Both the position numbers and the translations under genes were made by a program. This document shows positions 54,002 to 63,306 of a stretch of DNA of 64,000 nucleotides, one piece after another. How positions within the stretch are numbered: the stretch's first letter is position 1; every line of letters begins with the position of its first letter. Source of the stretch: Kosakonia pseudosacchari (GTDB lineage: Bacteria > Pseudomonadota > Gammaproteobacteria > Enterobacterales > Enterobacteriaceae); assembly GCF_900184035.1 (NCBI RefSeq), contig NZ_FXWP01000025.1:124001-188000 (forward strand), read 5' to 3'. The notes beneath the pieces are model-generated. The model saw only the letters and a list, made by a program, of their open reading frames with translations. It ran no database searches and was not told where the DNA came from.

Positions 54002-56137
54002 ATGAAATCAATGAAAATTGCCGTCAGCCGCGAGCTGATATCCGCGCTTTCCACCCACCGCGAAGTGGTGACGCTGGATAGTACCGATTTTACGGATGTG
54101 GCGGCAGTCGTCATGACATTAGCGGAGAGCCGCAGCGGCATTCTTGCGTTACTCAAACGGACGGGGTTTAACCTGCCGGTTTTTTTATTCACTCAAGAGC
54201 CGCAGACCGTGCCACAAGGCGTGACAGCGGTGATCGGCGGTAAAGATCAGGACTGGCTGGAGCTGGAAACCGCCGCCTGTGGCTATGAAGATAATCTGTT
54301 GCCGCCATTTTTCGATACGCTGCGCCAGTATGTCGAAATGGACAACAGCACGTTTGCCTGCCCCGGTCATCAGCATGGCGAGTTCTTCAAAAAGCACCCG
54401 GCGGGCCGCCAGTTTTACGAATTCTTCGGCGAGAATGTGTTTCGCGCCGACATGTGCAATGCCGACGTCAAGCTTGGCGATTTGCTGATCCACGAAGGTT
54501 CGGCCAAGCACGCGCAGAAGTTTGCCGCGAAGGTATTCAACGCCGATAAAACCTATTTTGTATTGAACGGCACCTCTGCTGCCAACAAAGTAGTGACCAA
54601 TGCGCTGCTAACGCGGGGCGATCTGGTGCTGTTCGATCGTAATAATCACAAATCCAACCATCACGGCGCCTTGATCCAGGCCGGCGCAACGCCCGTCTAC
54701 CTGGAGGCCGCGCGTAACCCGTTTGGTTTTATTGGCGGCATTGACGATCACTGCTTTGATGAAACTTACCTGCGCGAGCTGATCCGCGAAGTCGCGCCGG
54801 AAAAGGCAGAACAGCCGCGCCCGTTCCGTCTGGCGGTGATTCAGCTTGGTACTTACGACGGCACGATCTACAACGCACGGCAGGTGATCGACAAGATCGG
54901 TAGCCTGTGCGACTACATTCTGTTTGATTCGGCCTGGGTAGGGTACGAGCAATTTATCCCGATGATGGCCGACTGCTCGCCGCTGCTGCTGGAGCTGAAC
55001 GAGAACGATCCGGGCATTTTTGTCACCCAGTCGGTGCACAAGCAGCAGGCTGGATTCTCACAAACTTCGCAGATCCACAAAAAAGATAACCATCTGCGCG
55101 GGCAGGCACGTTTTTGTCCGCATAAACGGCTGAACAACGCGTTTATGCTGCATGCGTCAACCAGCCCGTTTTACCCGTTGTTTGCCGCGCTGGACGTTAA
55201 CGCCAAGATCCATCAGGGTGAGAGCGGGCGTCGTCTGTGGGCAGAATGTGTAGCACTGGGTATTGAAGCGCGCAAAGCGATTATCGCTAATTGTAAGATG
55301 ATCAAACCTTTTGTACCGCCGGAAATCGCCGGGCGACCGTGGCAGGATCACCCGACAGACGTGATCGCCCGTGAGCGGCGTTTCTTCAGCTTTGAGCCGG
55401 GCGATAAATGGCACGGTTTTGAAGGTTATGCGCACGAGCAATATTTTGTTGATCCCTGCAAGCTGCTGCTGACCACGCCGGGCATTGATGTGGAAACGGG
55501 CGAATATACCGGGTTTGGCATTCCGGCCACCATTCTGGCGCACTACCTGCGTGAAAATGGCATTGTGCCGGAGAAGTGCGATCTCAACTCGATCTTGTTC
55601 CTGCTGACGCCGGCCGAAAGCGCCGGGAAGATGGCGCAACTGGTGGCGATGCTCGCCCAGTTCGAACAACATATTGAAGACGACACCCCGCTGGCCGATG
55701 TGCTGCCCACCATCTTTAATAAATACCCGGTACGTTATCGCGACTACACGCTGCGTGAACTGTGCCAGGAGATGCACGATCTGTACGTGAGTTTTGACGT
55801 AAAAGATCTGCAAAAAGCGATGTTCCGCAAAGCCAGCCTGCCAGCGGTCGTAATGAACCCGCAGGATGCCAACAGCGAGTTTATTCGCGGCAATGTTGAG
55901 CTGGTGCGCATCAGTAAGGCAGAAGGGCGCATCGCCGCCGAAGGCGCGCTACCCTATCCGCCGGGTGTGCTCTGCGTGGTGCCGGGAGAAGTGTGGGGCG
56001 GTGCGGTGCAGCGCTATTTCCTCGCGCTGGAAGAGGGCGTCAATCTGCTGCCGGGCTTTTCACCGGAGCTACAGGGCGTTTATTCGGAGACCGACACCGA
56101 CGGCATCAAACGCCTGTACGGTTATGTACTGAAGTAG
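54002..56137 (+). CDS. speC: Ornithine decarboxylase SpeC
   Basis: SpeC converts ornithine to putrescine, a PLP-dependent step of polyamine synthesis in the cytosol. The start at 54002 (MKSMKIAVS) gives 711 residues, the E. coli length. The PLP-binding lysine is Lys347 in QSVHKQQAGFSQ. Other landmarks are the CPGHQHGEFFKKHPAGR substrate region, LNGTSAANKVV, and the HHGALIQAGATPVYLEA segment. A GTG at 53996 is a less likely start. The gene ends at a hairpin shared with the convergent dpiA. Confidence 0.97.
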   Translation: MKSMKIAVSRELISALSTHREVVTLDSTDFTDVAAVVMTLAESRSGILALLKRTGFNLPVFLFTQEPQTVPQGVTAVIGGKDQDWLELETAACGYEDNLLPPFFDTLRQYVEMDNSTFACPGHQHGEFFKKHPAGRQFYEFFGENVFRADMCNADVKLGDLLIHEGSAKHAQKFAAKVFNADKTYFVLNGTSAANKVVTNALLTRGDLVLFDRNNHKSNHHGALIQAGATPVYLEAARNPFGFIGGIDDHCFDETYLRELIREVAPEKAEQPRPFRLAVIQLGTYDGTIYNARQVIDKIGSLCDYILFDSAWVGYEQFIPMMADCSPLLLELNENDPGIFVTQSVHKQQAGFSQTSQIHKKDNHLRGQARFCPHKRLNNAFMLHASTSPFYPLFAALDVNAKIHQGESGRRLWAECVALGIEARKAIIANCKMIKPFVPPEIAGRPWQDHPTDVIARERRFFSFEPGDKWHGFEGYAHEQYFVDPCKLLLTTPGIDVETGEYTGFGIPATILAHYLRENGIVPEKCDLNSILFLLTPAESAGKMAQLVAMLAQFEQHIEDDTPLADVLPTIFNKYPVRYRDYTLRELCQEMHDLYVSFDVKDLQKAMFRKASLPAVVMNPQDANSEFIRGNVELVRISKAEGRIAAEGALPYPPGVLCVVPGEVWGGAVQRYFLALEEGVNLLPGFSPELQGVYSETDTDGIKRLYGYVLK

Positions 56138-56141
56138 TGTT

Positions 56142-56170
56142 TAGCCCCTCAACCACACGGTGAGGGGCTA
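56142..56170. terminator. Bidirectional hairpin between speC and dpiA
   Basis: A perfect ten-base stem (tagcccctca / tgaggggcta) with a nine-base loop lies between the convergent stop codons. The T run is short on both sides. Confidence 0.75.
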
Positions 56171-56172
56171 TC

Positions 56173-56865
56173 TCACGCTGCCACCCGGCGGTACATGCGT
56201 CTCGGGTGGCCAATTTTCCCGTACTGCATCTCCACCGCCAGATAGCCGGCTTCCACACAGTGTTCCAGATAGCGCCGGGTGGTGGTTTTGCTCAACCCCG
56301 TTTCGCTCACCACTTCATCGACGGAGAAACAGCGCGCGATCTCATCAGCAAAAAGCTTCTGAATCAGTGCCAGTGTGCTCTCTTCAATGCCTTTACTGCC
56401 ATTATCCTGGCGGAAATTCTTCGCCTGTAACTGGTAAAGCGAGTCCACGTTCTGTTGGTCGACAATTTTCCACACGCGTTGCTGCTCGGCGAATTGCACA
56501 AAGCGCTCCAGCGACTGGCTCAATCGCTTCCACGACACGGGTTTGAGGATATAGTCGAACGCGCCATTGCGGATCGCCTGGCTACAGGTGTCCATATCAC
56601 TGGCGGCGGTAATAAAAATCACCGAGCAGTTCGCGCGAATAATCTGCGGATCGTTAATAAGCGTGATGCCTTTGCCATCCGGTAAATAGTTATCCAGTAA
56701 CACTAACTGCGGCTGGGTGTTGCTCAATAACGCGCGCGCTTCGGCAAGCGACGAGGCAATGCCAACCAGCCGCAGGCGCGGGTGTTTGCTGACCAGTTCC
56801 GCATTAAGCTGCGCAAGCGTGTTTTCATCTTCTACTATCAGCACGTCTATCAGTTCATGTTGCAT
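56173..56865 (-). CDS. dpiA: Response regulator DpiA (CitB) of citrate fermentation
   Basis: The ATG at 56865 gives 230 residues beginning with a receiver domain: acidic pocket VEDEN, phosphoacceptor Asp58 in VLLDNYLPDG, and Lys in YILKPVSW. The C-terminal half is a CitB-type helix-turn-helix (TGLSKTTTRRYLEHC). DpiA activates the divergent citS/citCDEF genes when citrate is sensed anaerobically by DpiB. The longer frame extending to 56991 overlaps dpiB and is rejected. dpiB ends 11 bases inside this gene. Confidence 0.93.
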   Translation of the reverse strand: MQHELIDVLIVEDENTLAQLNAELVSKHPRLRLVGIASSLAEARALLSNTQPQLVLLDNYLPDGKGITLINDPQIIRANCSVIFITAASDMDTCSQAIRNGAFDYILKPVSWKRLSQSLERFVQFAEQQRVWKIVDQQNVDSLYQLQAKNFRQDNGSKGIEESTLALIQKLFADEIARCFSVDEVVSETGLSKTTTRRYLEHCVEAGYLAVEMQYGKIGHPRRMYRRVAA

Positions 56866-58492
56866 AATTCTGATCTTCCAGGGTCGGCACGGGACGCGGT
56901 ACGTTACCCGTTTCAGGAATAAACAAAGAGAAAATCGTGCCGCGAGGCGTGTTAGCGGAGACTTCAATCGATCCGCCCACCTGCGTGACATAGCTGGCGA
57001 TCAGGTACAGACCGATACCATGATCGCCACTGCGCTTGGTGGTCATCCCGCGTTCAAAAATATGATCGCGAATCGCCGGATCAATGCCGATACCGCGATC
57101 CGCCACTTCAATAATCAACTCCCGTTCGTTCAGCAAAATCAGCACTTCAACCGGTTCGTGAGGCAGCGTTGCGCGCTGGGTTGCTTCAATCGCGTTATCC
57201 AACAGGTTACCAATGATTGAGATCAGCTCCGCTTCACCCAACAACCGGCAGGCTCTGTCCATCTGACACAGCGGATCAAAGGCCAGTTCTACCCCTTTTT
57301 CACGGGCGCGCGCCGCTTTCCCCAGCAGCAAACCGCATAGCGTTGGCGAGCTAAAGCGCGAAGAGATAAAGTCCAGCAGCTCCTGCGCGTGTTCTGATTG
57401 CGCCTGAATGTAGCGCACGGCTTCATCGTAGCGCTCCATATGCAGCAGACCAGAGAGCGTGGTCATGCGATTCAGTTGCTCGTGGCGCATAATGCGCAGG
57501 TTATCCACATAGCGTTTCACCTGGCTTAGCTGCGCGCTCAGCGTGTCAATCTCGTTGCGATCGCGAAAGGTAATCACCCAGCCCTGCAATTTATCTTCCA
57601 GCATGATGCGTACCCGGCTGGCGATAACGGTCAACTGGTTGAAACGGCAGATCTCATCGTGCGTGTCGTTTTCCAGCATCATCGAACGGTCAAAAAACGG
57701 CACCGGGGAGATCACTTCAGCGATGTTTTGCCCGCGCAGCGCACGCGTTGGCTGGCTCAACCCCAGTAGTTTGCGCGCTGCCTGGTTGATCACTTCAATA
57801 CGCAGTTCGCTGTCAATCGCTATCACCCCTTCATAGATCGATTCCATCATCGCCTTTTGTTGGCGCACCAGCAGGCCAATCTCCCGCGGTTCAAGGGAGA
57901 AGATCTGTTTTTTAATGCTGCGGGTAAAGAACCAGGAAAAAATAAACAGCGCAGCCAGCAGCAATACAGCGGCAATAAAAATGTTGATCACTTTACCGAG
58001 CGTGATGGTATCGAGATAACTGGTCAGATACCCCACCGACACAATCCCGATCACGCGCCCGGCATCATCAAAAATCGGCGCTTTACTGCGTAACGAAATA
58101 CCCAGCCCGCCTTTGCGGATAGTGGTGATGCTTTTCCCGTGCAACACCTCGGTATTATCGTCGCCCACTAATGTTTTTCCGACCACATCAGAATGGACTG
58201 AATGAAATAAATGGATGCCTTTGTCATCGCCAATAACAATAAAGCTTGCATCGCTATGTGCCACCACTTTATGCATAAATTGCGCGATGGCTCGAATATC
58301 TTTATCGGCAACCGATTTGCGTAAATTCGGAATGATCGCTATTTCCTCGGCCTGTATTTTTGCCCGTGCGCTCATTTCCTGATATAGCTGGCGGCCGACA
58401 TCCTTGTAATAATAAACGCCAAGCAGAACGAACAAACCGGAGAAAAAAAGCACCAGTGAAATAAAAAGTTTGATTTGGAACGAGACTTTCAT
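56855..58492 (-). CDS. dpiB: Citrate-sensing histidine kinase DpiB (CitA)
   Basis: The protein has 545 residues from the ATG at 58492. Two membrane helices (residues 6-27 and about 175-197) flank a periplasmic CitA-type PAS sensor with HSDASFIVIGDDKG, HSDVVGKTLVG and GSLGISLRSKAPIF-like strands (GGLGISLRSKAPIF). A cytoplasmic PAS domain, the phosphorylated histidine in MRHEQLNRM, and the ATPase domain (GNLLDNAIEAT, DRGIGID, GIGLYLI) follow. It senses citrate and phosphorylates DpiA. Confidence 0.93.
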   Translation of the reverse strand: MKVSFQIKLFISLVLFFSGLFVLLGVYYYKDVGRQLYQEMSARAKIQAEEIAIIPNLRKSVADKDIRAIAQFMHKVVAHSDASFIVIGDDKGIHLFHSVHSDVVGKTLVGDDNTEVLHGKSITTIRKGGLGISLRSKAPIFDDAGRVIGIVSVGYLTSYLDTITLGKVINIFIAAVLLLAALFIFSWFFTRSIKKQIFSLEPREIGLLVRQQKAMMESIYEGVIAIDSELRIEVINQAARKLLGLSQPTRALRGQNIAEVISPVPFFDRSMMLENDTHDEICRFNQLTVIASRVRIMLEDKLQGWVITFRDRNEIDTLSAQLSQVKRYVDNLRIMRHEQLNRMTTLSGLLHMERYDEAVRYIQAQSEHAQELLDFISSRFSSPTLCGLLLGKAARAREKGVELAFDPLCQMDRACRLLGEAELISIIGNLLDNAIEATQRATLPHEPVEVLILLNERELIIEVADRGIGIDPAIRDHIFERGMTTKRSGDHGIGLYLIASYVTQVGGSIEVSANTPRGTIFSLFIPETGNVPRPVPTLEDQNYAT

Positions 58493-58827
58493 GACGGTTC
58501 GCACAGCAGCCAGCAAAGTGCCAATGTAGCATCTTTTTGCGCGCGCGTACGCAGTTTACTGGAAACTTGTGATCCCTTGCACAGCCAGTGCTGAAGCGGA
58601 AAAATGGTCTGTTAAATATTCTTTTTTGGAAATGTTATTAACTTGTATTTCTATTTAAAAAAACCATAAAAACCACGGCAATAATTAAGGCGTAAATCAC
58701 ACAAAATAAAAGAAACCTTAAAAACCATAGGAGCCATTAAAACTCCGGTTTTAATATGCTATTCCTCACATAAAGTACGCATTTAGCCCTTTACTCTACA
58801 GACACAAAATAACCAAGGGGCTTAATT
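58493..58827. promoter_or_regulatory. Divergent dpiB/citS control region
   Basis: The 335-base region is AT-rich, with A-tract repeats (ttaaaaaccat, ataaaaaccac) that resemble the AT-rich sites bound by CitB/DpiA in Klebsiella. Promoters for both divergent operons must lie here. An aagggg ribosome binding site precedes citS. I did not identify a convincing CRP site. Confidence 0.55.
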
Positions 58828-60192
58828 ATGAGCACAACTGACGATTCATTCTCTGTTACCTCTGAATCGCTGGCGATTCAAAAAACATCACTGAAGGATA
58901 AGTGGTGGCACATTATGGATACATGGAAAGTTGGGATTATTCCACTGCCATTATTCCTGCTGGCCGGTGCGTTAATTGCTATCGACTGTCTTGGCGGCAA
59001 GTTGCCGAGCGATATCGTCGTGATGGTGGCGACGCTGGCGTTCTTCGGCTTTGCCTGCGGTGAGTTCGGTAAACGTCTGCCGATCGTCGGCAAACTGGGC
59101 GCAGCGGCGATTTGCGCCACCTTTATCCCTTCGGCAATGGTTTATTACGGTTTGTTGCCGGACGTGGTGGTTGAGTCCACTACCAAGTTCTACAAATCAA
59201 CCAACATCCTCTATCTCTACATCTGCTGCATCATTGTCGGCAGTATCATGAGCATGAACCGCACCACCCTGATACAGGGCTTCCTGCGTATCTTCTTCCC
59301 AATGGTTTGCGGCGAAGTGGTTGGCATGCTGGTGGGTATGGGCGTTGGCCTGGCGCTGGGTATGGAACCGTTCCAGATCTTCTTCTTTATCATTCTGCCA
59401 ATCATGGCGGGTGGTGTAGGTGAAGGCGCGATTCCGCTCTCCATTGGTTACGCCACGCTGCTGCACATGGATCAGGGCGTCGCGCTGGGCCGTGTACTGC
59501 CGATGGTGATGCTGGGCGGTCTGACCGCAATCATTATTTCCGGCTGCCTGAACCAGTTGGGTAAACGCTTCCCGCATCTGACCGGCGAAGGCCAACTGAT
59601 GCCAAACCGCAGCAACGGTGATGAACAAGCGCCAGCTGCTCCCGCGTTTTCCGGTAAAACTGATGTCACCACCATCGCGGCGGGTGCACTGCTGGCAGTG
59701 TTGCTGTATATGATCGGTATGCTTGGCCACAAATTGATTGGCCTGCCTGCTCCGGTCGGTATGCTGTTTGCCGCCGTGCTGGTTAAGCTCGCGCACGGTG
59801 TTTCTCCGCGCCTGCTGGAAGGTTCTCAGGTGGTGTACAAATTCTTCCAGACCTCTGTGACTTACCCAATCCTCTTCGCCGTGGGCGTTGCCATTACGCC
59901 GTGGGAAGAACTGGTTCACGCTTTCACTCTCGATAACCTGCTGGTGATCGTGAGTACCGTTTCCGCGCTGGTTGCCACTGGTTTCTTCGTAGGTAAAAAG
60001 ATTGGCATGCATCCAATTGATGTCGCCATCGTTTCCTGCTGCCAGAGCGGCCAGGGCGGTACAGGGGACGTTGCCATCCTGACTGCCGGTAACCGTATGA
60101 GCCTGATGCCGTTTGCACAGATTGCGACCCGTATTGGTGGTGCGATCAACGTGTCGGTATCGCTGCTGGTTCTTGGCAATTTCCTCGTCTGA
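58828..60192 (+). CDS. citS: Citrate/sodium symporter CitS (2-hydroxycarboxylate transporter family)
   Basis: The 454-residue protein is a polytopic membrane transporter with about 11 helices. The two reentrant-loop motifs of the 2HCT family are present: GGVGEGAIPLS and QGGTGDVAILTAG. A charged cytoplasmic segment (NRSNGDEQAPAAP) separates the two halves. It imports citrate with sodium under anaerobic conditions and heads the operon with citC, citD, citE and citF. Confidence 0.95.
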   Translation: MSTTDDSFSVTSESLAIQKTSLKDKWWHIMDTWKVGIIPLPLFLLAGALIAIDCLGGKLPSDIVVMVATLAFFGFACGEFGKRLPIVGKLGAAAICATFIPSAMVYYGLLPDVVVESTTKFYKSTNILYLYICCIIVGSIMSMNRTTLIQGFLRIFFPMVCGEVVGMLVGMGVGLALGMEPFQIFFFIILPIMAGGVGEGAIPLSIGYATLLHMDQGVALGRVLPMVMLGGLTAIIISGCLNQLGKRFPHLTGEGQLMPNRSNGDEQAPAAPAFSGKTDVTTIAAGALLAVLLYMIGMLGHKLIGLPAPVGMLFAAVLVKLAHGVSPRLLEGSQVVYKFFQTSVTYPILFAVGVAITPWEELVHAFTLDNLLVIVSTVSALVATGFFVGKKIGMHPIDVAIVSCCQSGQGGTGDVAILTAGNRMSLMPFAQIATRIGGAINVSVSLLVLGNFLV

Positions 60193-60213
60193 TTAAGCAC
60201 TACAGGAACTGAT

Positions 60214-61077
60214 ATGAAACTCGCAAGCTTTGTCCATCAGGGGATCCGTAGCTACGGCATCGTGAAGGCTGATGGCGTCATCAATCTGGGCCAGCGCCTG
60301 GGCGACCGCTACGGTGATTTGAAATCGTTGCTCGCGGCCGACGCGCTGAGTGAGGCACAACAGCTGAGCGGTGAAGCGACGGATCTGCGCTTTGACGATC
60401 TCAACTTTCTGCCGGTTATTGAAAACCCGGGGAAAATTCTCTGTGTCGGCATGAACTACGCCGAGAAACGCAAAGAGTTCGATCAACATAACCCGGCGCC
60501 GACGCTGTTTGTGCGCTTCGCCGACTCTCAAACCGGGCATAACGCGCCGGTGCTGAAACCGCGTCACTCCAGCGAATTCGATTACGAAGGTGAGCTGGCA
60601 GTAATCATCGGTAAAGGCGGTGAAAACATCTCTCGTGACACAGCGTTAAGCCATGTCGCAGGTTACAGCTGCTATATGGATGGCTCTGCGCGTGACTGGC
60701 AGCATACCTGGTTCACCGCCGGTAAAAACTGGCGGCAGACCGGCGCTTTCGGCCCATGGATGACGACGGCAGATGAGATCCCCGATCCGCATCAGCTCAC
60801 TATCCGCACGTGGTTGAATGGTCGCATGGTGCAGGACGACACCACCGCCAGCATGATCCACAAGGTCGCCGAGCTTATCGAGTACATCAGCACCTTTACC
60901 AGTCTGACGCCGGGCGACGTCATCATCACCGGTTCACCGGGCGGCGTTGGTAAAAAACGCAATCCACCGCTGTTTATGAAAGCAGGCGATCGCATCGAAG
61001 TGGAGATCGAAAATATCGGTCACCTCAGCAATGTGATCATCGAAGCGCCAGACCATGCGCTGACGGCAGCACACTAG
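60214..61077 (+). CDS. Fumarylacetoacetate-hydrolase-family enzyme in the citrate operon (possible oxaloacetate decarboxylase)
   Basis: The 287-residue protein has the FAH-fold core: NPGKILCVGMNYAEK, metal ligands Glu and Asp in FDYEGELAVIIGKG and YMDGSARDWQ, and ITGSPGGVG. The family includes hydrolases, decarboxylases and tautomerases acting on 2-oxo acids; FAHD1 members decarboxylate oxaloacetate. Citrate lyase makes oxaloacetate, and the biotin-dependent oadGAB pump that follows citS in Klebsiella is not next to citS here. A soluble oxaloacetate decarboxylase (or tautomerase) is therefore a reasonable guess. The gene starts 21 bases after citS. Confidence 0.85.
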   Translation: MKLASFVHQGIRSYGIVKADGVINLGQRLGDRYGDLKSLLAADALSEAQQLSGEATDLRFDDLNFLPVIENPGKILCVGMNYAEKRKEFDQHNPAPTLFVRFADSQTGHNAPVLKPRHSSEFDYEGELAVIIGKGGENISRDTALSHVAGYSCYMDGSARDWQHTWFTAGKNWRQTGAFGPWMTTADEIPDPHQLTIRTWLNGRMVQDDTTASMIHKVAELIEYISTFTSLTPGDVIITGSPGGVGKKRNPPLFMKAGDRIEVEIENIGHLSNVIIEAPDHALTAAH

Positions 61078-61093
61078 AGACGAAGGCAATACG

Positions 61094-62113
61094 ATGCAAG
61101 CACGACCCTCCATCGACTTCCGCGTTGCGGAAGTCAACGGCAATACTCAACGGCTGGCCTCTATCCGCACGTTGCTCGCAGACAGTGGTTTAGGTATGGA
61201 CAGCGATATCACCACCTTCGTTGAAGCCTGGTCGGGAAACCGGCTGGTGGGTTGTGCAGGTCTCGCCGCCAACGTTATCAAGTGTGTAGCGGTTGAAGAA
61301 CAGTTGCGTGGGGAAAACCTCAGTGCGCGGCTGCTGGCGGAAGTAGAGCACCTGGCGCTGGCGCGTGGACATTTTCATCTGTTCCTGTGCACGCGCCCCT
61401 GCAATCGGGAGCGTTTCCAGCACAGCGGTTTTTGGCCGATTGCCCAGAGCGGCAACAACGCGATATTGATGGAGAATACACCGTCTGGCATTCAGCGTTA
61501 CTGCCGTACTTTGCAGGCGCGCCGCGTTGCCGGAAAGCGCATCGGCTCCATCGTGATGAACGCCAATCCCTTCACGCTGGGCCATCGGCATCTTGTTGAG
61601 CAGGCCGCACAGGCCTGCGACTGGCTGCACCTGTTTGTGGTGCGTGAAGATGCCTCGTTTTTTCCTTTCTCCGCACGGCTGAAAATGGTGAAAGCGGGTG
61701 TGGCGCACCTGCCCAATGTCACGGTTCACGAAGGCTCTCAGTACATTATTTCCCGCGCTACCTTTCCGGCCTATTTCCTCAAAGAGACCGGCAAAGTGCA
61801 GCAGGCGTGGAGTGAAATCGACCTGCTCATCTTCCGTAACCATATTGCTCCGGCGCTCGGTGTTACCCACCGCTTTATCGGCAGCGAGCCGTTTTGCGAT
61901 ATCACCCGCCAGTACAACCAGACTATGCATCAGTTGCTGGCAGGTGCGGTCGAGGTGGTGGAAGTTCCGCGCATTAAAGCGACCGGCACCGCCATCTCTG
62001 CCTCGGAAGTGCGTCGTTTGCTTAAAACACACCAGTTTTCCCGTATTCGGGAAATTGTACCGGATACCACTTTTGCGCACCTTGAGTCTCATTACAGCGC
62101 GGAAGTCGCTTAA
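61094..62113 (+). CDS. citC: [Citrate (pro-3S)-lyase] ligase CitC
   Basis: CitC acetylates the prosthetic group of the citrate lyase carrier protein, switching the enzyme on. The 339-residue protein combines an N-terminal GNAT-like domain with a nucleotidyltransferase domain whose HxGH-type motif is NPFTLGHRHLVEQA. It ends with an SASEVRRLL-type motif. It lies 16 bases after the FAH gene and 17 before citD. Confidence 0.95.
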   Translation: MQARPSIDFRVAEVNGNTQRLASIRTLLADSGLGMDSDITTFVEAWSGNRLVGCAGLAANVIKCVAVEEQLRGENLSARLLAEVEHLALARGHFHLFLCTRPCNRERFQHSGFWPIAQSGNNAILMENTPSGIQRYCRTLQARRVAGKRIGSIVMNANPFTLGHRHLVEQAAQACDWLHLFVVREDASFFPFSARLKMVKAGVAHLPNVTVHEGSQYIISRATFPAYFLKETGKVQQAWSEIDLLIFRNHIAPALGVTHRFIGSEPFCDITRQYNQTMHQLLAGAVEVVEVPRIKATGTAISASEVRRLLKTHQFSRIREIVPDTTFAHLESHYSAEVA

Positions 62114-62130
62114 AAATCAGGAAAATAATT

Positions 62131-62424
62131 ATGAAAATTGTAAGGGAGGCGCTGGCCGGGACGATGGAGTCCAGCGACCTGATGGTGAAAATCGCCCCCG
62201 CAGAAGGCGAGCTGGATATTGTTATCCATAGCGAGGTGATGAAGCAGTTCGGCGATCAAATCCGCAAGGTAGTGGATACCACGCTGCGCGCGATGGAAGT
62301 CCGCCAGGGCTTAATCATCATTGAAGATAAAGGCGCACTGGACTGCGTAATCCGTGCCCGTCTGCAAAGCGCCATTCTGCGCGCCGCCGAAGGCACCGAA
62401 ATCGACTGGGGGAAACTGCTGTGA
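62131..62424 (+). CDS. citD: Citrate lyase acyl carrier protein CitD (gamma subunit)
   Basis: The 97-residue protein is the usual length and carries the attachment site GTMESSD, with Ser14 as the residue that bears the phosphoribosyl-dephospho-CoA group. It shuttles acetyl and citryl groups between CitF and CitE. It overlaps citE by four bases. Confidence 0.96.
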   Translation: MKIVREALAGTMESSDLMVKIAPAEGELDIVIHSEVMKQFGDQIRKVVDTTLRAMEVRQGLIIIEDKGALDCVIRARLQSAILRAAEGTEIDWGKLL

Positions 62425-63296
62425 AAAAACTACGTCGTAGCATGCTGTTCCTGCCGGGCGCTAACGCCGCCATGCTCTCCACCGCTTTTATCTACCGTCC
62501 TGATTCGATCATGTTCGACCTGGAAGACGCAGTAGCGCTGCGCGAAAAAGACACTGCGCGTTTGCTGGTGTTCCACGCACTGCAACATCCGATGTATCAG
62601 GATATGGAAACCGTGGTGCGTATTAACCCACTGAACACGCCGTTTGGCCTGCCTGATCTGGAGGCGGTGGTTCGCGCCGGTGTTGATGTGGTGCGTTTAC
62701 CGAAAACGGACACGCCGGAAGATATCTACGAACTGGAACGCCACCTGGAGCGTATCGAACTTGCCTGCGGGCGCGAAGTGGGGTCAACCCGCGTGATGGC
62801 GGCGATTGAATCAGCGATTGGCGTCATTAATGCCGTCGCGATTGCGCGCAGCTCGCAGCGCTTAATTGGCATCGCGCTCGCCGCGTTTGACTACGTGATG
62901 GATATGCAAACCGAACGTGGCGACGGCACTGAACTGTTCTATGCGCGCTGCGCCGTACTGCACGCTGCGCGCGCCGCCGGGATTGATGCGTTCGATGTAG
63001 TGTGGTCAGACGTCAATGATGAAGCCGGTTTCCTGCGCGAAGTCGATCTGGTGCGCAAAATGGGTTTCAACGGCAAGTCATTGATCAACCCGCGTCAAAT
63101 CGATCTGCTGCATAACGCCTATGCACCAACCCAGCAGGAAGTGGATCACGCGAAAGTGGTTATCGAAGCGGCGGAAGAGGGCGAACGCAATGGTCTCGGC
63201 GTGGTTTCGCTGAACGGCAAAATGATTGACGCCCCCATTATTAATCACGCGCAGATGGTGCTGGAACGTGCGGCTGCGTCCGGCGTGCGTCGTTAA
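62421..63296 (+). CDS. citE: Citrate lyase beta subunit CitE (citryl lyase)
   Basis: CitE cleaves the citryl thioester to oxaloacetate and the acetyl carrier. The start is a GTG overlapping the citD stop; product 291 residues. HpcH/HpaI-type TIM-barrel landmarks are [56 protein letters not shown] and the Asp of FDYVMDM. Confidence 0.96.
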   Translation: MKKLRRSMLFLPGANAAMLSTAFIYRPDSIMFDLEDAVALREKDTARLLVFHALQHPMYQDMETVVRINPLNTPFGLPDLEAVVRAGVDVVRLPKTDTPEDIYELERHLERIELACGREVGSTRVMAAIESAIGVINAVAIARSSQRLIGIALAAFDYVMDMQTERGDGTELFYARCAVLHAARAAGIDAFDVVWSDVNDEAGFLREVDLVRKMGFNGKSLINPRQIDLLHNAYAPTQQEVDHAKVVIEAAEEGERNGLGVVSLNGKMIDAPIINHAQMVLERAAASGVRR

Positions 63297-63306
63297 GGAC
63301 AGAACA

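Noticed and set aside
59197..60012. 271-codon minus-strand ORF inside citS
   Set aside because: It is antisense to a conserved transporter with low-complexity His/Gln-rich content; no start signal is evident.
61190..62092. 300-codon minus-strand ORF inside citC
   Set aside because: It is fully antisense to citC and has no recognisable domain.
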